The notes beneath the pieces are model-generated. The model had not been told where the DNA came from. It saw only the letters and a program-made list of their open reading frames with translations, and made no database searches. Position numbers and translations under genes: made by a program. Below are positions 12,927-24,190 of a stretch of 64,000 bases of DNA, piece by piece. How positions within the stretch are numbered: position 1 is the first letter of the stretch; every line of letters begins with the position of its first letter. Origin of the DNA: Planoprotostelium fungivorum (taxonomy: Eukaryota; Evosea; Variosea; Cavosteliida; Cavosteliaceae); the NCBI GenBank assembly GCA_003024175.1, contig MDYQ01000043.1, positions 79,008 to 143,007 on the forward strand, given 5' to 3'.

Positions 12927-13039
12927 CTTCTGCGATGTTTGCAACGCAATGTCGCGATGTGATGTGTCCACGTCATTTGTAGTGAGCACATTCTTTCATT
13001 TTTGTGCCACGAAAACCGACACAAAAGAAGAGGAGCATC

Positions 13040-14015
13040 ATGTCCGATCAAATCAAAGCATGGTGGTCCACACTACCCATCTGCACCAAATACATCTTCG
13101 CATGCACATTCGGTTGCACACTTGCCAGTGCATTCGGATTGGCATCACCTCTGTACTTGGTCCTGATCCCTGAGAGGATATTCTATAATTATGAGGTAAG
13201 AGACAAGGTCAGCAGTCAGATGATGATGTTATCTTCGTAGATCTATCGTATTGTTACATGTTTCTTCCTCTACTTCCTGGGATTCCCTTTCCTCATGGAT
13301 ATGGTTTTCTTGTGAGTTCTTTAGCATGACGTGCGACATTCTGCCTCCATCCTCCTCCAATCATTCATTTTCAACAGGATCAATTACGGAGTTCAGTTGG
13401 AACAGAATAACTTTTCTAACACTGCCGATTACGTCTATTTCCTCCTAACCGGCAGTCTGGTCTTACTCGTGAGTTCAACATGATAAACATCCTCCATTAC
13501 TCACCCATCCAGCTCGGCGGTCTCGTCTTAGACATCAATTTGTTGGGTCCGGGCCTCATTCGAATGATCATCTACGTGTGGGCGAGAAAGAACCCCGACA
13601 TCCCAATGACATTCATGTTCGGTCTCCGTTTCCAGTCGTTCTGGCTTCCTTGGGTCATGATGGCCTTCAACATGTTGATGGGTGACTCATCCATCTCTTC
13701 ACATGATGTCGACGTTCTTACGTCTGAACCATTCATCAGGTGGCAGTCCATACAGTGATCTCTTGGGTATCGTCGTGGGACATCTCTACTATTTCCTCAC
13801 TGTCATCTATCCCAACACGAGTGGAAAGAGGCTCCTTCAGACACCCGAAGTCTTGTGAGATGATTCACTTTGACACGATCACTGAAGAGGTCGACAGCTA
13901 CACGTGGTTCCCCCAGGGATATAGACCACCTATTGCAGGTAGAGCTGCACAGCAGGCCCAGGCAGCACCTGGAGGTAGAGTGTGGGGACCAGGACAGGCC
14001 TTGGGAGGAAGATGA
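13040..14015 (+). CDS. Derlin (ER-associated degradation membrane protein)
   Basis: Derlins are rhomboid-fold pseudoproteases of the ER membrane that help retrotranslocate misfolded proteins to p97. The protein begins [18 protein letters not shown], has several hydrophobic helices, then [59 protein letters not shown] and [16 protein letters not shown], and ends in a Gly/Pro/Arg-rich cytosolic tail. The order and spacing match Derlin-1/2/3. In the usual WR motif before the second helix the Trp is replaced by Tyr (IYR). At least four short introns are evident. The tail [14 protein letters not shown] is the position where animal Derlins carry a p97-binding SHP box; the F/W-G-x-G-like part is kept here. 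Confidence 0.92.
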
Positions 14016-14224
14016 GACTTTTGATCGACGCGAGCGAATAATAAATCGAACGAATGATATTGACAACAGTCACGTTCATTTCATTTGGATGTGTCCATGT
14101 ATAATCTCTTGATTGCGGTAGTGTTTGTTTTCTCGTCTCATTTTCATTGATCACTCGATCATCCGCACTGTACGATCACCAATAAATGTGCAAAATCTAC
14201 AAAATCGATTTTATCCATTTTCTT

Positions 14225-14770
14225 TCACTCGGCCTTCTTCTTTCTTCCCTTCAACAGAGATAGAATCTGAGGCATGAATACGCAAGAGAGGATGATGCCC
14301 ACGAAGAGGCTCATTGCGATGCGGAGGCTGTGTCTCGGTATACCGTAAAATAGAGTCTCGAGCACAATGTCAAATGGCACATCTCTTAATCCGTCTGCTC
14401 CTTGTGGCCACACACCCTCCTGTTCAGCTTGGACGATGACATGGTATCTCTCTCCATCATGCGGAGGTTCGTGTCCTTCGATGTGCCCTCTCGAGTTAGT
14501 GTTGAACATGATCTTCTCCGTGTTGAGTAGTTTTCTGTTGTGAAAGACTTCTGGCTCCTCTAATCGCATGCGAAAAATGGTTGGATAGTTTGCGGGATAG
14601 GATATCCTGACTTCGTAATAAGACGATGGAGATAGGTTGACCAGTGCAAAGCGGATTTTAGAGCCTGGACTGATGGACATTGTCTTCGATTGATCAGCTC
14701 TCAGAGAGATTGCATCTTCTCCGATTGAATAGGACAGACATAGGAAGCAGAAGAAGAGGAGGTGTAACAT
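14225..14770 (-). CDS. Type I membrane protein of unknown function with C-terminal KKxx signal
   Basis: I do not recognise the family. A single exon encodes a signal peptide (MLHLLFFCFLCLSYSIG). A luminal domain of about 130 residues follows, with beta-rich stretches such as FALVNLSPSSYYEVRISYP and a His-rich loop HIEGHEPPHDGERYHVIV. Then comes one transmembrane helix (MSLFVGIILSCVFMPQILSLL) and a short basic tail ending KKAE. Lys at -3 and -4 is a canonical dilysine ER-retrieval signal, so an ER/Golgi-cycling location is likely. An in-frame ATG at or near 14863 would add 31 residues ahead of the signal peptide and overlap the divergent TPR gene, so I chose 14770. Confidence 0.78.
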   Translation of the reverse strand: MLHLLFFCFLCLSYSIGEDAISLRADQSKTMSISPGSKIRFALVNLSPSSYYEVRISYPANYPTIFRMRLEEPEVFHNRKLLNTEKIMFNTNSRGHIEGHEPPHDGERYHVIVQAEQEGVWPQGADGLRDVPFDIVLETLFYGIPRHSLRIAMSLFVGIILSCVFMPQILSLLKGRKKKAE

Positions 14771-14857
14771 CGTATCGTCATGTATGTGATGTGATGACGA
14801 ATTGTAAAGCCGCTCAAGTCCAGGAAATAACAAATCATCATCAACATCAACTTTCCA

Positions 14858-17705
14858 ATGCAACGACTCCAGCGATTGGTGGCAACAGGGCTACCTAGAA
14901 CACCATGTTCAAGACCACCACTCATGTTCAACCACCTGCCTCGATTTACACCGACACCTATACGTGGCTTCAGATCCTCGTCTAGACTATTCAATGACTC
15001 GAAAGCCTTCGGTCAGTCTTTAGACAAAGTGATTGAGTTGACAGAGACGGGGAAACTCGATGAAGCCATGAAGTATTACGATAAATTGATCGACATGAGT
15101 CCAGGAGATGCATTCTCCTACCTTAACAGAGGTCTTCTGCACGAGGTGAAGTCTAAATGGGATGATCCATTAATGTTGATGCATCACCAGGTGTTTTCAC
15201 AGTGGAAAAGTGCCATAGACGATTACACGACAGCCATATCACTTGAACCAGATTCTGGTGCCATATATCTGAAGAGAGGCAATGTCCATTGTGAGATGAG
15301 GTGTGACACGTGATCTCATTTTCGACACCTTCTTAAGCCGAATCAGAAATTACAAAGAAGCACTCGCAGATTTCACGAAAGCCATATCTCTGGATTCCAA
15401 ATCAGTCGATGCATTCTTCAAACGTGCCAGCTGTTTCCTCCTGATGGGAAAATACAAAGAAGCTCTCGAGGATCTCGACAAGACGATCGAACTGAATCCT
15501 GGACACGCCAACGCTTACAACTTGAGATCTATCTGTCAACATGCATTGGGTGCAACCGACAAGGCCATCAGTGACATCAACAAGGTGATCCATTCTTTCT
15601 CCTCCTGCGATGAAACACACTCAATACAGACGATGATGATGATGACGGTGATGTTCGGCTGAACAAAGACAGGCGAGTGAGATGAAGCCAAATCAATTCA
15701 TCTCGTACAAGAGTCGAGCTCAGATGCACGAGACGAAGGGAAGATTAGAAGAGGCACTGCAAGATTGGACCAGTGCCATCAGCCTCGGTGATTGACTCTC
15801 ACTCATTTGATGCTGACATGCGACAGAACCGAAGAAAGCTGATCTGTATCTATCGCGTGGACTCTTGTTGAAGTCTTTACAGAGAAAAGAAGAGGTCTGT
15901 AGGATGACCATCTCACATCATCCCATCATCTACCATCAACATCACCGACACGTCCATCGTCGCTCATGCTGTGGCCTAGTGACTGACTTGGCGACAGGCC
16001 ATCAGAGACTTCGACAAGGCCATCGAGCTAGATCCATCGAACGCGGCTGATGCCGAGAATCAGAGGGCTGTGTGCTATAGAGACATCAAGATTCAAAAAT
16101 CAGACACAGAATTGCAACAACTTACTGAGGTACAATGCATCATTAATACCATCATCATCACATGATCATCATCACATAATCCGAGATGATAGAGACAAGC
16201 AATGTATTGACTATCTCCAGGCCATCGAGAAGAACAGACAAGATTCCACAGCTTATGTCAACCGAGGTATCGTCTATCAGTGGAGAGGAAAGAGGAGCGA
16301 GGCAATCGCAGACTACTCACAATCCATCCAAGTCAAACCCACACGCGAGGCACATTACAGAAGAGGCAACCTCCTCTACGAGATGGACCGTCTGGCTGAT
16401 GCAGAGAAGGATCTCACATCTGCCATCGAGCTCGATCCCAAACACTGGCAGTCTTATTATCTGCGAGCGAAAATTAGAGACAAATTGAAAGAGTACGAGG
16501 GGGCCGAACACGATTACACGATGGTGAAGATGATGATTATCAGATCAGATGATTGACGATGGACAGACGATCCACTCGGACTCTGAAAAGTATGAGAAGG
16601 CCGTAGCTTATAACGACAGAGGACTCATTCGACTGCTGAAAGGGAAGTTTAAAGAGGCAGTCGAAGACTTTACCGTCGCCACCAAGCTCCTGCCTCGCAG
16701 TGCAAACTCTTTTTTCAACCGAGGAAATGCGAGGAGGCAACAGAAGGAATATGAGGTGAGAGGAGGATGAGGTGGAAGGAGTTGATGGAAATGCAGGCGG
16801 CCATCAGTGATTTCAATCAGGCCATTACCATCGAACCGAAACATTGGGAGTCATACAAGGGAAGGGCTACATGTTACCAACTCTTGAAAGATGTGTGTAA
16901 ACATAATCATTTCCTTCCACAACATCTGATGTGATAATCAGACGGAGAAGGCTCTCAAGGATTGGGATCACGTGATACAGAACAAGCCCGACGCCGCCTC
17001 CCTCTTTGCCAGGGCCATGATCCTCTCCGAAATCGGAGGCACTTCCAATCTCGAGAGGGCCCTCGATGATTTCAACCGCTGCATCGGCCTCAAGCCCGAC
17101 TACGTCCAAGCCTACTCCAACCGAGGAGTCACCCACAACGCATTGGGAAAGACAGATGATGCCATCCGCGATCTCAACAAGGTGAAGCATTTTATTCCTA
17201 GAACTCGCATCTGTTTCCAACCACAATCGAAATTTTTTTCTCTCGCATTATCTTAGAAGGAAATTGAAGGAGAGGAGCATCTTTGCGCTTGGGGCAGTAC
17301 TTCTTCAGTGACGTGTAAACAGAGACGAAGTTATTGCTAATTGAAAACTACATCCAAGCCACGCGTATACCACTGGTATACGCAATTTTTGGAAAAAACT
17401 CCCCTCATAATTGAAAAGAGAAATAGAGACATGGAAACTGAATAGAATTTCAGGCCATCGAATTAGAACCGAAAGACCAGAGTCTGTATACGGCAAGGTC
17501 GATCTTGCACGAGTCCAAGGGAAATCTGAAGGGAGCCGTCGAGGACTTGACCAAGGCCATCGAGATGACACCCAACCGTCACGCCAAGTTATACTTCCAG
17601 AGAGGTTTCTTAAAGAAGCAGCTGGGAGACAACAAGGGCAGCAGTGCGGATTACCACCACGGACAAGAGATTCAAGCTCAGAAGAGATTCAAGAGGTACA
17701 TGTGA
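14858..17705 (+). CDS. Multi-TPR protein with mitochondrial-type presequence
   Basis: The N-terminus (MQRLQRLVATGLPRTPCSRP, then RGFRSSSRLFN) is Arg/Ser-rich and almost free of acidic residues, a typical mitochondrial targeting sequence. The rest is a near-continuous array of about 16 tetratricopeptide repeats, for example NYKEALADFTKAISLDS, KYKEALEDLDKTIELNPGHA and GNLKGAVEDLTKAIEMTPN. TPRs form a superhelical protein-binding scaffold; the partner cannot be read from sequence. Introns are short except one of 272 bp (17182-17453), which splits a repeat between DLNK and AIELEP and contains a U4 snRNA gene on the same strand. The protein ends QKRFKRYM. Cytosolic TPR proteins of this layout exist, so the mitochondrial location is inference. 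Confidence 0.85.
17279..17405 (+). ncRNA. U4 spliceosomal snRNA, nested in an intron of the TPR gene
   Basis: The diagnostic parts occur in order. The 5' end ATCTTTGCGC (17279-17288) is complementary to the conserved U6 segment GCGCAAGGAU (U4/U6 stem II). A 5' stem-loop closed by ACTTC/GAAGT carries purine-rich internal bulges. TTGCTAAT is complementary to U6 AUUAGCA (stem I), within the U4 signature ATTGCTAATTGAAAAC (17333-17348). A perfect 10-bp hairpin follows at 17363-17383, then an Sm site AATTTTTGGA (17384-17393). The length of about 125 nt fits U4. The RNA appears to end shortly after the Sm site, as in yeast, so the 3' end is approximate. It is transcribed in the same direction as its host intron. 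I saw no certain promoter element in the roughly 95 bp upstream. Confidence 0.9.
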
Positions 17706-17783
17706 AGAGGCAACGTTTTCAAAGATAAAAGAGAGTCAACGTGATGAACAAACAAAATTTATGTACATAAAATTTAATACCCT

Positions 17784-19680
17784 CTAAAAGTAGGGTATGT
17801 TGTGCTGGATCTCTTCGAAGACGAAACCGCTGACGCCGTCTTGCATCATGTGCGGATGCATCGGCTGCATCGATGGTTGTTGTTGCATGAGCGGCGGCGG
17901 TTGTTGCATGAGCGGTGGCTGTGGTTGCATGAGCGGCGGCTGCGATTGCATCGTCTGCTGCACGGGTGTCTGGATGTTCGCCACGCCCGGCTCCATCAGA
18001 TGAGCTGCCACGAGAAAGTCTGCCTCTGGCACGACACTGTCTAAGACGAGACGGAATCCGGGGTAAGTGATGCGATATCGGTTGAGCGTGTTGACGAGGC
18101 AAAAGTACTCCTGGTCTCTCCTCTTCATGCAGCGGAAGACAAGGACGGGCATGGCCAACGACCACGCGACGCCTACGCAGAGATAATTGATCCTCGTGCA
18201 CATCTGAGAGGCCTCCATGGCCAATTGAACGGCCGTCTGTCGGTTGTGGTTGAGAAACTCGTGGAGACTCTTGACGTTGATCGAGATGAGCGATGCGATG
18301 AGTTGGTTGTAGCTGCGGTTGTCCGTGGCCTCCGTGTAGTGATGCATGTTGTTCAACAGCTCGTCGACGTAGAAATCGATGTCGGCTGTGCTCTTTCCTT
18401 GGGTGACCTGCTCGATCATGGTCTTGCAGAGGTAGAAGAGGCTAGCACAAAACTTGTCCTTTCCGGATGGTTTGTGGTTCCACGTCCTCTGCATGGCGCT
18501 CTTTCTGTCGGTGTGGTTGACGTAGAGGAGGTTGTAAGCGAGGGAGGAGACTTCGATTTCACGACCCTTGGGGTTTCGCATGATGCGGAGGTTGAGACCG
18601 CACGAGTAGGCGAGGTTGATGGAGAAGATGAAAGAGTTGATATCACCACCGGTGATGTGATAATGTGCCATGAGAGAATGAGCCCATCCGACGTCCACGT
18701 CGATACACGAGAAGACGCTGGAGATGGATCAATCACATGGAGGGGGTTTGAAGTACGATGGGCTCACTGTTTGATGAGATCGTTGGCGCAGGCCATAAAC
18801 TCTATGGAATCTTGTACGTGGTTCTTAGCTCGAGCGCCAAAGGCCATCATGACCTTCAATTGACATAGCTCTGTGATCTCGGCCGTCGATCTTGGCTTCA
18901 TCATGAATGCCTCTTCGGTGATGTGGAGGAGAGTGTTACACAGAGTTGAATAAGCAGCCTCACAAAAGGCAGGAGAGCGAATGATGTGATCAACTCTGGC
19001 CATCCAGGCTGGGGGTACTCGAACAAATGGGTGGAATGTCTCTGCTTGCTTTACATAAATCCAGATGTAAGTGGCTACCTGTTTACGTTTCAGTTAAAGT
19101 TGTATGATTTAAATCGAGATTCACCCTCTGGCAATCAGTGAGCTGACTCTCGGCCACAGTGAGCGAGCGTGGTAAGTAGAAAAAGGCCCCGTTGACGTCT
19201 GTGACGTGTTCGAAGTTGTGGGGTCCTTTCAAATCAACATTGGGCGAAGTGAGGAGTAAGTCTTGTTGTGGAGAGAGCGGAGGAGAAGACATGGCCTTGA
19301 TGTTGATGGGGAACATGTTCCCCGCATTTTGCACAGAGAGCGTGCCCAGTAGATCTTGGAATTTGTCTCTCCAGAAGAGAGTTTGCTTGCGCTGCTCTTC
19401 CAGGAGCATCTCGGGAGGGGAGCTGTCCTCTTTAGCTGATACATTGTCGGCCTCAGTGGGCGATCTGACTCTCTTGCATTTCGGTCCTCTCTTCTCCCTC
19501 TGTGGGTACTCGCACGTGATGTTTCTCTCGCAGCAGTTAGAGCAGCCTTGGGGGTTTCCATCACATTTGAAGTGTCTTCGTTTACAGAATGAGCAAGCCA
19601 GAGAGATGTACGCGTGTCTCTTTCTCTTGGTCGCCTCCGTACCTTCCTTATTCGTTACCACCATCTCCATCTTGTTGTGT
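17784..19680 (-). CDS. Zn2Cys6 transcription factor with long regulatory region
   Basis: Predicted fungal-type regulator. After MEMVVTNKEG and a basic stretch comes ACSFCKRRHFKC-DGNPQGC-SNCCERNITC. This is a C-x2-C-x6-C-x6-C-x2-C-x6-C cluster, followed by the basic linker REKRGPKCKRVRSP. The middle contains a helical region reminiscent of fungal-specific regulatory domains (ATYIWIYVKQAETFHPF, then long helices around 18.4-18.9 kb). The C-terminus is a Gln/Pro/Met-rich tract (QPPLMQQPPPLMQQQ), a likely activation region, and ends EEIQHNIPYF. The open frame upstream of 19680 lacks an ATG. At least two introns lie near 18.72-18.77 and 19.02-19.14 kb. It is unlike the first Zn2Cys6 gene outside the cluster. 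Confidence 0.82.
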
Positions 19681-19810
19681 GTGTCGATCAGAGCTACCCC
19701 AAAAAACACAGGGAAAATTTCGCCCAACCGAAATAGTTGGTTCCACGAATCACGTCATTCATTTTTCCGATCTAAGAGATGAACCCAACTTACACTCTCC
19801 CGCCATACGT

Positions 19811-21265
19811 CTATTCCTTCTTTCTCTTCTTATGTTTCTTCTCTTTCTTATGTTTCTTCTCCTTCTTATGCTTCTTCTCCTTCTTCTCCTTCTTCTCCCT
19901 CTTGTGCTTCTTATCTTGCGGCTCCTCCTTTGTCTCAGGCTCTCTCGACTCGGAGGGGCTGTCAGTGATAATGCTGTATTTCTGTCCATCTGCTGATGCG
20001 TAGCACTGAGATCATTAACCCGCGACACTTTTCGAAGTCCCAAAAGTACGGGTGAACGGAAAATAGCGTATAAATGATTCAGCCGGTGAGCTGCTCACCT
20101 CAGAGGCGATGTGCCCCCTGCCACCACACCGCGGGCAATCCATGTTGAGTATGGCTCCGATCTGAATCGGTTTCTTATCGGCACCGTGACCTGAGAAGCC
20201 CCTCCGGCCTTGATGTGACAGCAGATCGACCTCATTGATGTCTTTGTCCGAGCCATCCATCTGATTGGCTGATGATGATTAGAGGATGTGATGGTGGGTG
20301 AAAGGTCACCGTATTTATAGGATAGGCCTATCTTTCCGTCGTCCTAGATATTCATAAGCCGAGTTTGAGAATTAAGACTTCTCGTGCGGATGATGAAAAA
20401 CGAGTGAAATGTGGACATAGAGGTACGACTCACCGCGATGTTGACGACCTTGACGTAGATGGTGTCGCCCTGTGTGATGATCCTCTGGATGTCTAAAGAG
20501 GTGTCGGTGGATGAGATGACGATGATGGATGATTACACCTTCTTTTCCTTGCAGTTTTTCGTTGGCAACGATCTGAGAGATGTGGCAGAGACCTTGGCGG
20601 TTGCTGCCTTCTAATTGGACGAAGACACCATACTCTTGGATGGTAACGGCTCTTCCTTTGTGGATGGAATATAACTCGGGGGGAGGACCCTCTGGTTCTC
20701 TTCTGATGTCCCGGTCACAAATGGACTATCAATGTGGTGCGATGATAACAGAAGGAGTTGGAGGATGCGAACCTGTGGTGATAATTTGGTCTGCCTTCTC
20801 CTTGATTCCTTCTATCGTAACGATCCGGGGAATGATTTCTGTGGGGAGATCTGATATCATCAGCTCCTGATGGAATGAAGGTTCATTCACCTTCTTCTGA
20901 TGGGTGACGCTCTTCGAGGTGATCTGCTCCTCCGAGGACTCCTCGATCTGATTTCATCATCAGATCCGCATTGATCTCAATCTGCACCTTCGGTGAGAGG
21001 TGGGAGGTGATCGATCTCTCCTCGGTGATGGAGATCTTCTCCTGATGGGTGAGCGTCCTCTCTGTCTTCTGGGTGAGATAGAGCGACGAGGGGAACGTGA
21101 TATGTGTCTGATAGGTGAACGAGAGCGCTGTCTCAATGGTCCACGTCTCGTATCAGGTGATATTGATCTCTTTCGTGGGGGTGATCGCTCGCGATCTCTG
21201 ACTGGAGAGGGAGAGTAGCCGCCAAAGGGGGAAGGGCTACGACTACCCACTGGAGAGAAAGACAT
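19811..21265 (-). CDS. ZCCHC17-like S1 domain / zinc-knuckle RNA-binding protein with RS region
   Basis: Domain order is visible after splicing. It starts with an N-terminal Arg/Ser-rich region (SPSPFGGYSPSPVRDRERSP and many RSRSPIR units). An S1 RNA-binding domain follows (ELYSIHKGRAVTIQEYGVFV, GLCHISQIV, GDTIYVKVVNI, KIGLSYKYG), then a CCHC knuckle CPRCGGRGHIASEC joined across an intron. The C-terminus is very Lys-rich (KKHKREKKEKKEKKHKKE). The S1, CCHC and Lys-rich tail order matches ZCCHC17 (pNO40), a nucleolar/splicing-associated protein. The RS region is not part of the animal protein as I know it; S1 plus RS also occurs in DHX8, but no helicase is present here. Start at 21265 is the ATG of MSFSPVGSRSP. 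Confidence 0.85.
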
Positions 21266-21383
21266 GTTCGATCTCCGTGACGATTGCAATGTGACTTACA
21301 CAGATCGCATGATGGCAGGCTACAACAAGGCCGACACATTAAATCGTGACATCACACACCATCTTGTCCTCTCAACCACAAGT

Positions 21384-24190
21384 TTATTCTCCGTGATCTC
21401 CATATTGGGCCAACAGCTGCTTGACTTGTCGGTATCGATCGTATTCGTTCCAAACTGGTTGTCGATCTTCTCTCGTCGAGACTTTTCTGTTGTTCTTTTG
21501 AAAGAATTCGTTCTGATACTCGTGGAGGAAGATTTGTAGCTGCATAACATCATCAGCTCTCGATGATTATGTTGAAATCATCATAGACGACATCACCTTT
21601 CTCTTCTCGTATCGTAGAGCTTTGTAGGACGGATCCTCTGTGAAGTCGTTTTGAACTTCTTCCGTCTGCCTCTCGACGTGTTCTTGTCTCACATGTTGTC
21701 GCTCGCGATCGTTCCTGCGTCCATCAACCCCTCCTCTCCATCTCAACTCACGTTACGGCGGGCGACACAGATATCGTCTTCGAAGAACCTCTCCCTTTAG
21801 AAGGTGCGCTCGGTGATGACATCTTTCCCTTACTCCTCACCTTCGCATCCAGCATCTCTGTTTCTGCGCATCAGACGTGATGAAGAGGATGAGTCACCTT
21901 CTCTCCTGGACACAAAGACGTTCGATTCGTTGAGTCTCTGTCTCTCTTCTTCTTCGTCCATTCGAAGTTTGACGTCACGATAACGAGTGTAAAGCGCTCT
22001 CAGATGTTCCTTGTCTGCCTTCGCTGGCTGTTTCTCGTCAGAGGAGATAATATAGAAGATGAGATAGTACCATGTGTCCGTGCTTCTTTTGAAACTCGTG
22101 ATCGAACGCCTTGAGCTCCCTCTTGATGGCCGTCTTCTCTTCTTGCAATTGGTGCGTGTCCATGTCTTCCAATCGATCGGGCCTCCTGTGTGTCCTCCTA
22201 GCCTTCTCTAATCTATCCATGGCAGTCTGATCCGTGTGAATCATCCATTCATATCTTCATTCTCACGTCTAACTTGGCTTCCATCGTCTCTTCGCTGATG
22301 TTTCTCGATCGCCTTCGCTCTGACATATCACCGAACGAGGAAGTGGTCCTCAGCTTGACGTCTTCTCTCGCCGGATTTGCCTTCAGAGCTCCGTGTAGGA
22401 GGGCGGCAGGCATGGTGTAAGACAGGTCGTTCACTTCGTTTTTGCGTCTCGATGCGGTGACGAACTCATCACGATGTCAGCTCGAATCGATGATGCGAGA
22501 GATCACGAAGTAGGAGGATGATGGATGTGAAAATAATGATCGTGATGGAGTGTCTCACTGGATCAGATGTGCGGGGGGATTGATGTGAAGGTGATTCGAG
22601 TTCTTTCGTTTTGGGTGTGACGGTGGGTTCTGATGAGTCGATGTCAGCATCATGAGGAGAGGGATGAGAAGAGGAGAGATATAAGAGTGATATCGATGCG
22701 GATGATGGATGTAACGATAGTGAGACGAGACGATACCTAAAAGAGGTGTGGGTCTCTCCTTCGGTGTCGATTTCGATCGATTCCAGAACCTGTCTCTTTC
22801 ATTTCTCCATACAGACGATTTACACTCCACCTCTTGTTCTCTTTTCCATCGTCGCTTCTATTTCTCGATACCTTATACAACATCAATGCGTCACGTCCTC
22901 TGACACACTCACTTGTAGATTCTCGTCCAATTGTTTGTTCTTATCGAACAATATGCCCACCGATTTCTGCATGAGATTCTTAATCATCTTCTTGTTTCCT
23001 TCTTCTGTATTCATCGTCTCCGCGCCGTTCGTCTTCTTTCGATTCTAATCGATGCGTTCGTTTTCATCATTCATCTTCTGTGTCTCACCTGAACCGGGCT
23101 CGAAGAGGGTGATTCGCTGCTGTTTTCTCTTCGTAAGAAGTTTCGCAAGGAACCAGTTAACGTCGTCCTGTGTGTCGTCATGATGATGATTGATGGTGAA
23201 GATCGTGATGTGATGAGGTTCACCTCTTCTTCTTGGCTTCTTCTGTGTTATCGTCCACGATATCTCCGTTCTCTTCTGCATTTCCTGAATCTTTCAAATC
23301 GACCTCCTCTTCCTCCTCTTCTTCTTCCCCATCACCAAAGATGAAATTGAAATTCTCGATCATATCACACACCACAGAATTCGTCTGTGCACAGTCATTT
23401 CAATGTTCATCAGTCAAGTCATGAGTATCTGTAACACGAACGCACGTATCGACGGTATCCATATATCACGGAGTCGTTCGGTCCTATCTTAAGAAGATGA
23501 TTTCACCTTTGGAGTGTCCAGTAACATTCTGGCTGGATCGTTTTCCACCGAACGCAAGAGATTATTTCCAAAGACGATGGCCAGATTATTCGAAGTCATT
23601 CGGTTGACGTCTTGGTAGTCTCTCACGGCCACCAGCATCTCTAAGATCCTTCGCATGGTGATGCGATTGGGTCGGGGTAGGTTCTCGATCAGTGTCTTCT
23701 GTAATTGTAATTTATCATCGGTGTCTGGCATGTCTGTGGAGGTGAGACGGAAGACGTGATGTACGAGATGCAATACCTTGGGAGTCCATAAAACTATCGT
23801 AGTTGTGGAACAGAGTGATCGGCTCAGGCAGCTCTCTAAGATACATTTTCAACAATCCGGAGGCAGTGTGAATGGAAGTACACTTGGATAATACGTTCGT
23901 CCTTCCTGTCGAAGTTCAGCGGAGTATGATGAACGTAATGCCGAATCACCTTCGTCGTACTCTTTCTTCAGAAGGAGAATTTCCGCTTGACTGCCGCTGA
24001 GTCGAAAGATGCCTTCTGTGTCTAATCCATTGGCTTCAACGTATAAGATGAGCTCGAGCAATACGGCCGGAATTTTGGCACCAGGTCCTTGTCTCTCTAG
24101 AACTTCATCGAATGATGCACCGAATACTTTAACTGGGCGTGATCGTGATGGACTGAAACTTCGAATGGATCCCAATAGTGACTTCTTCAT
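21384..24190 (-). CDS. FAM13-family RhoGAP
   Basis: Predicted GTPase-activating protein for Rho-family GTPases. The N-terminus is MKKSLLGSIRSFSPSRSRP, followed by a RhoGAP domain: VFGASFDEVLERQ, IPAVLLELILYVEANGLDTE, GIFRLSGSQAEI (arginine finger in the GIFRLSG motif), LPEPITLF, and MTSNNLAIVFGNNLLR. An acidic region and coiled coil come next. The C-terminal half contains two related helical modules, KRELKAFDHEFQKKHGHMP..KADKEHLRALYTRYRDVK and LQIFLHEYQNEFFQKNNRKV..REDRQPVWNEYDRYRQVK. Such modules are the hallmark of FAM13A/B, so this is a full domain match and not just a RhoGAP. Many exons; some borders between 21.6 and 23.2 kb are approximate. Confidence 0.85.

Noticed and set aside
14771-14863. 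N-terminal extension of the ER orphan to 14863
   Set aside because: It would bury the signal peptide and overlap the divergent TPR start.
18225-18863. 212-codon plus-strand ORF
   Set aside because: Antisense to a long exon of the second Zn2Cys6 gene; composition is Val/Glu/Asp-rich as expected of a reverse frame.
19589-20003. Plus-strand Leu/Phe-rich ORFs like membrane proteins
   Set aside because: Antisense of the Lys-rich tail of the ZCCHC17-like gene.
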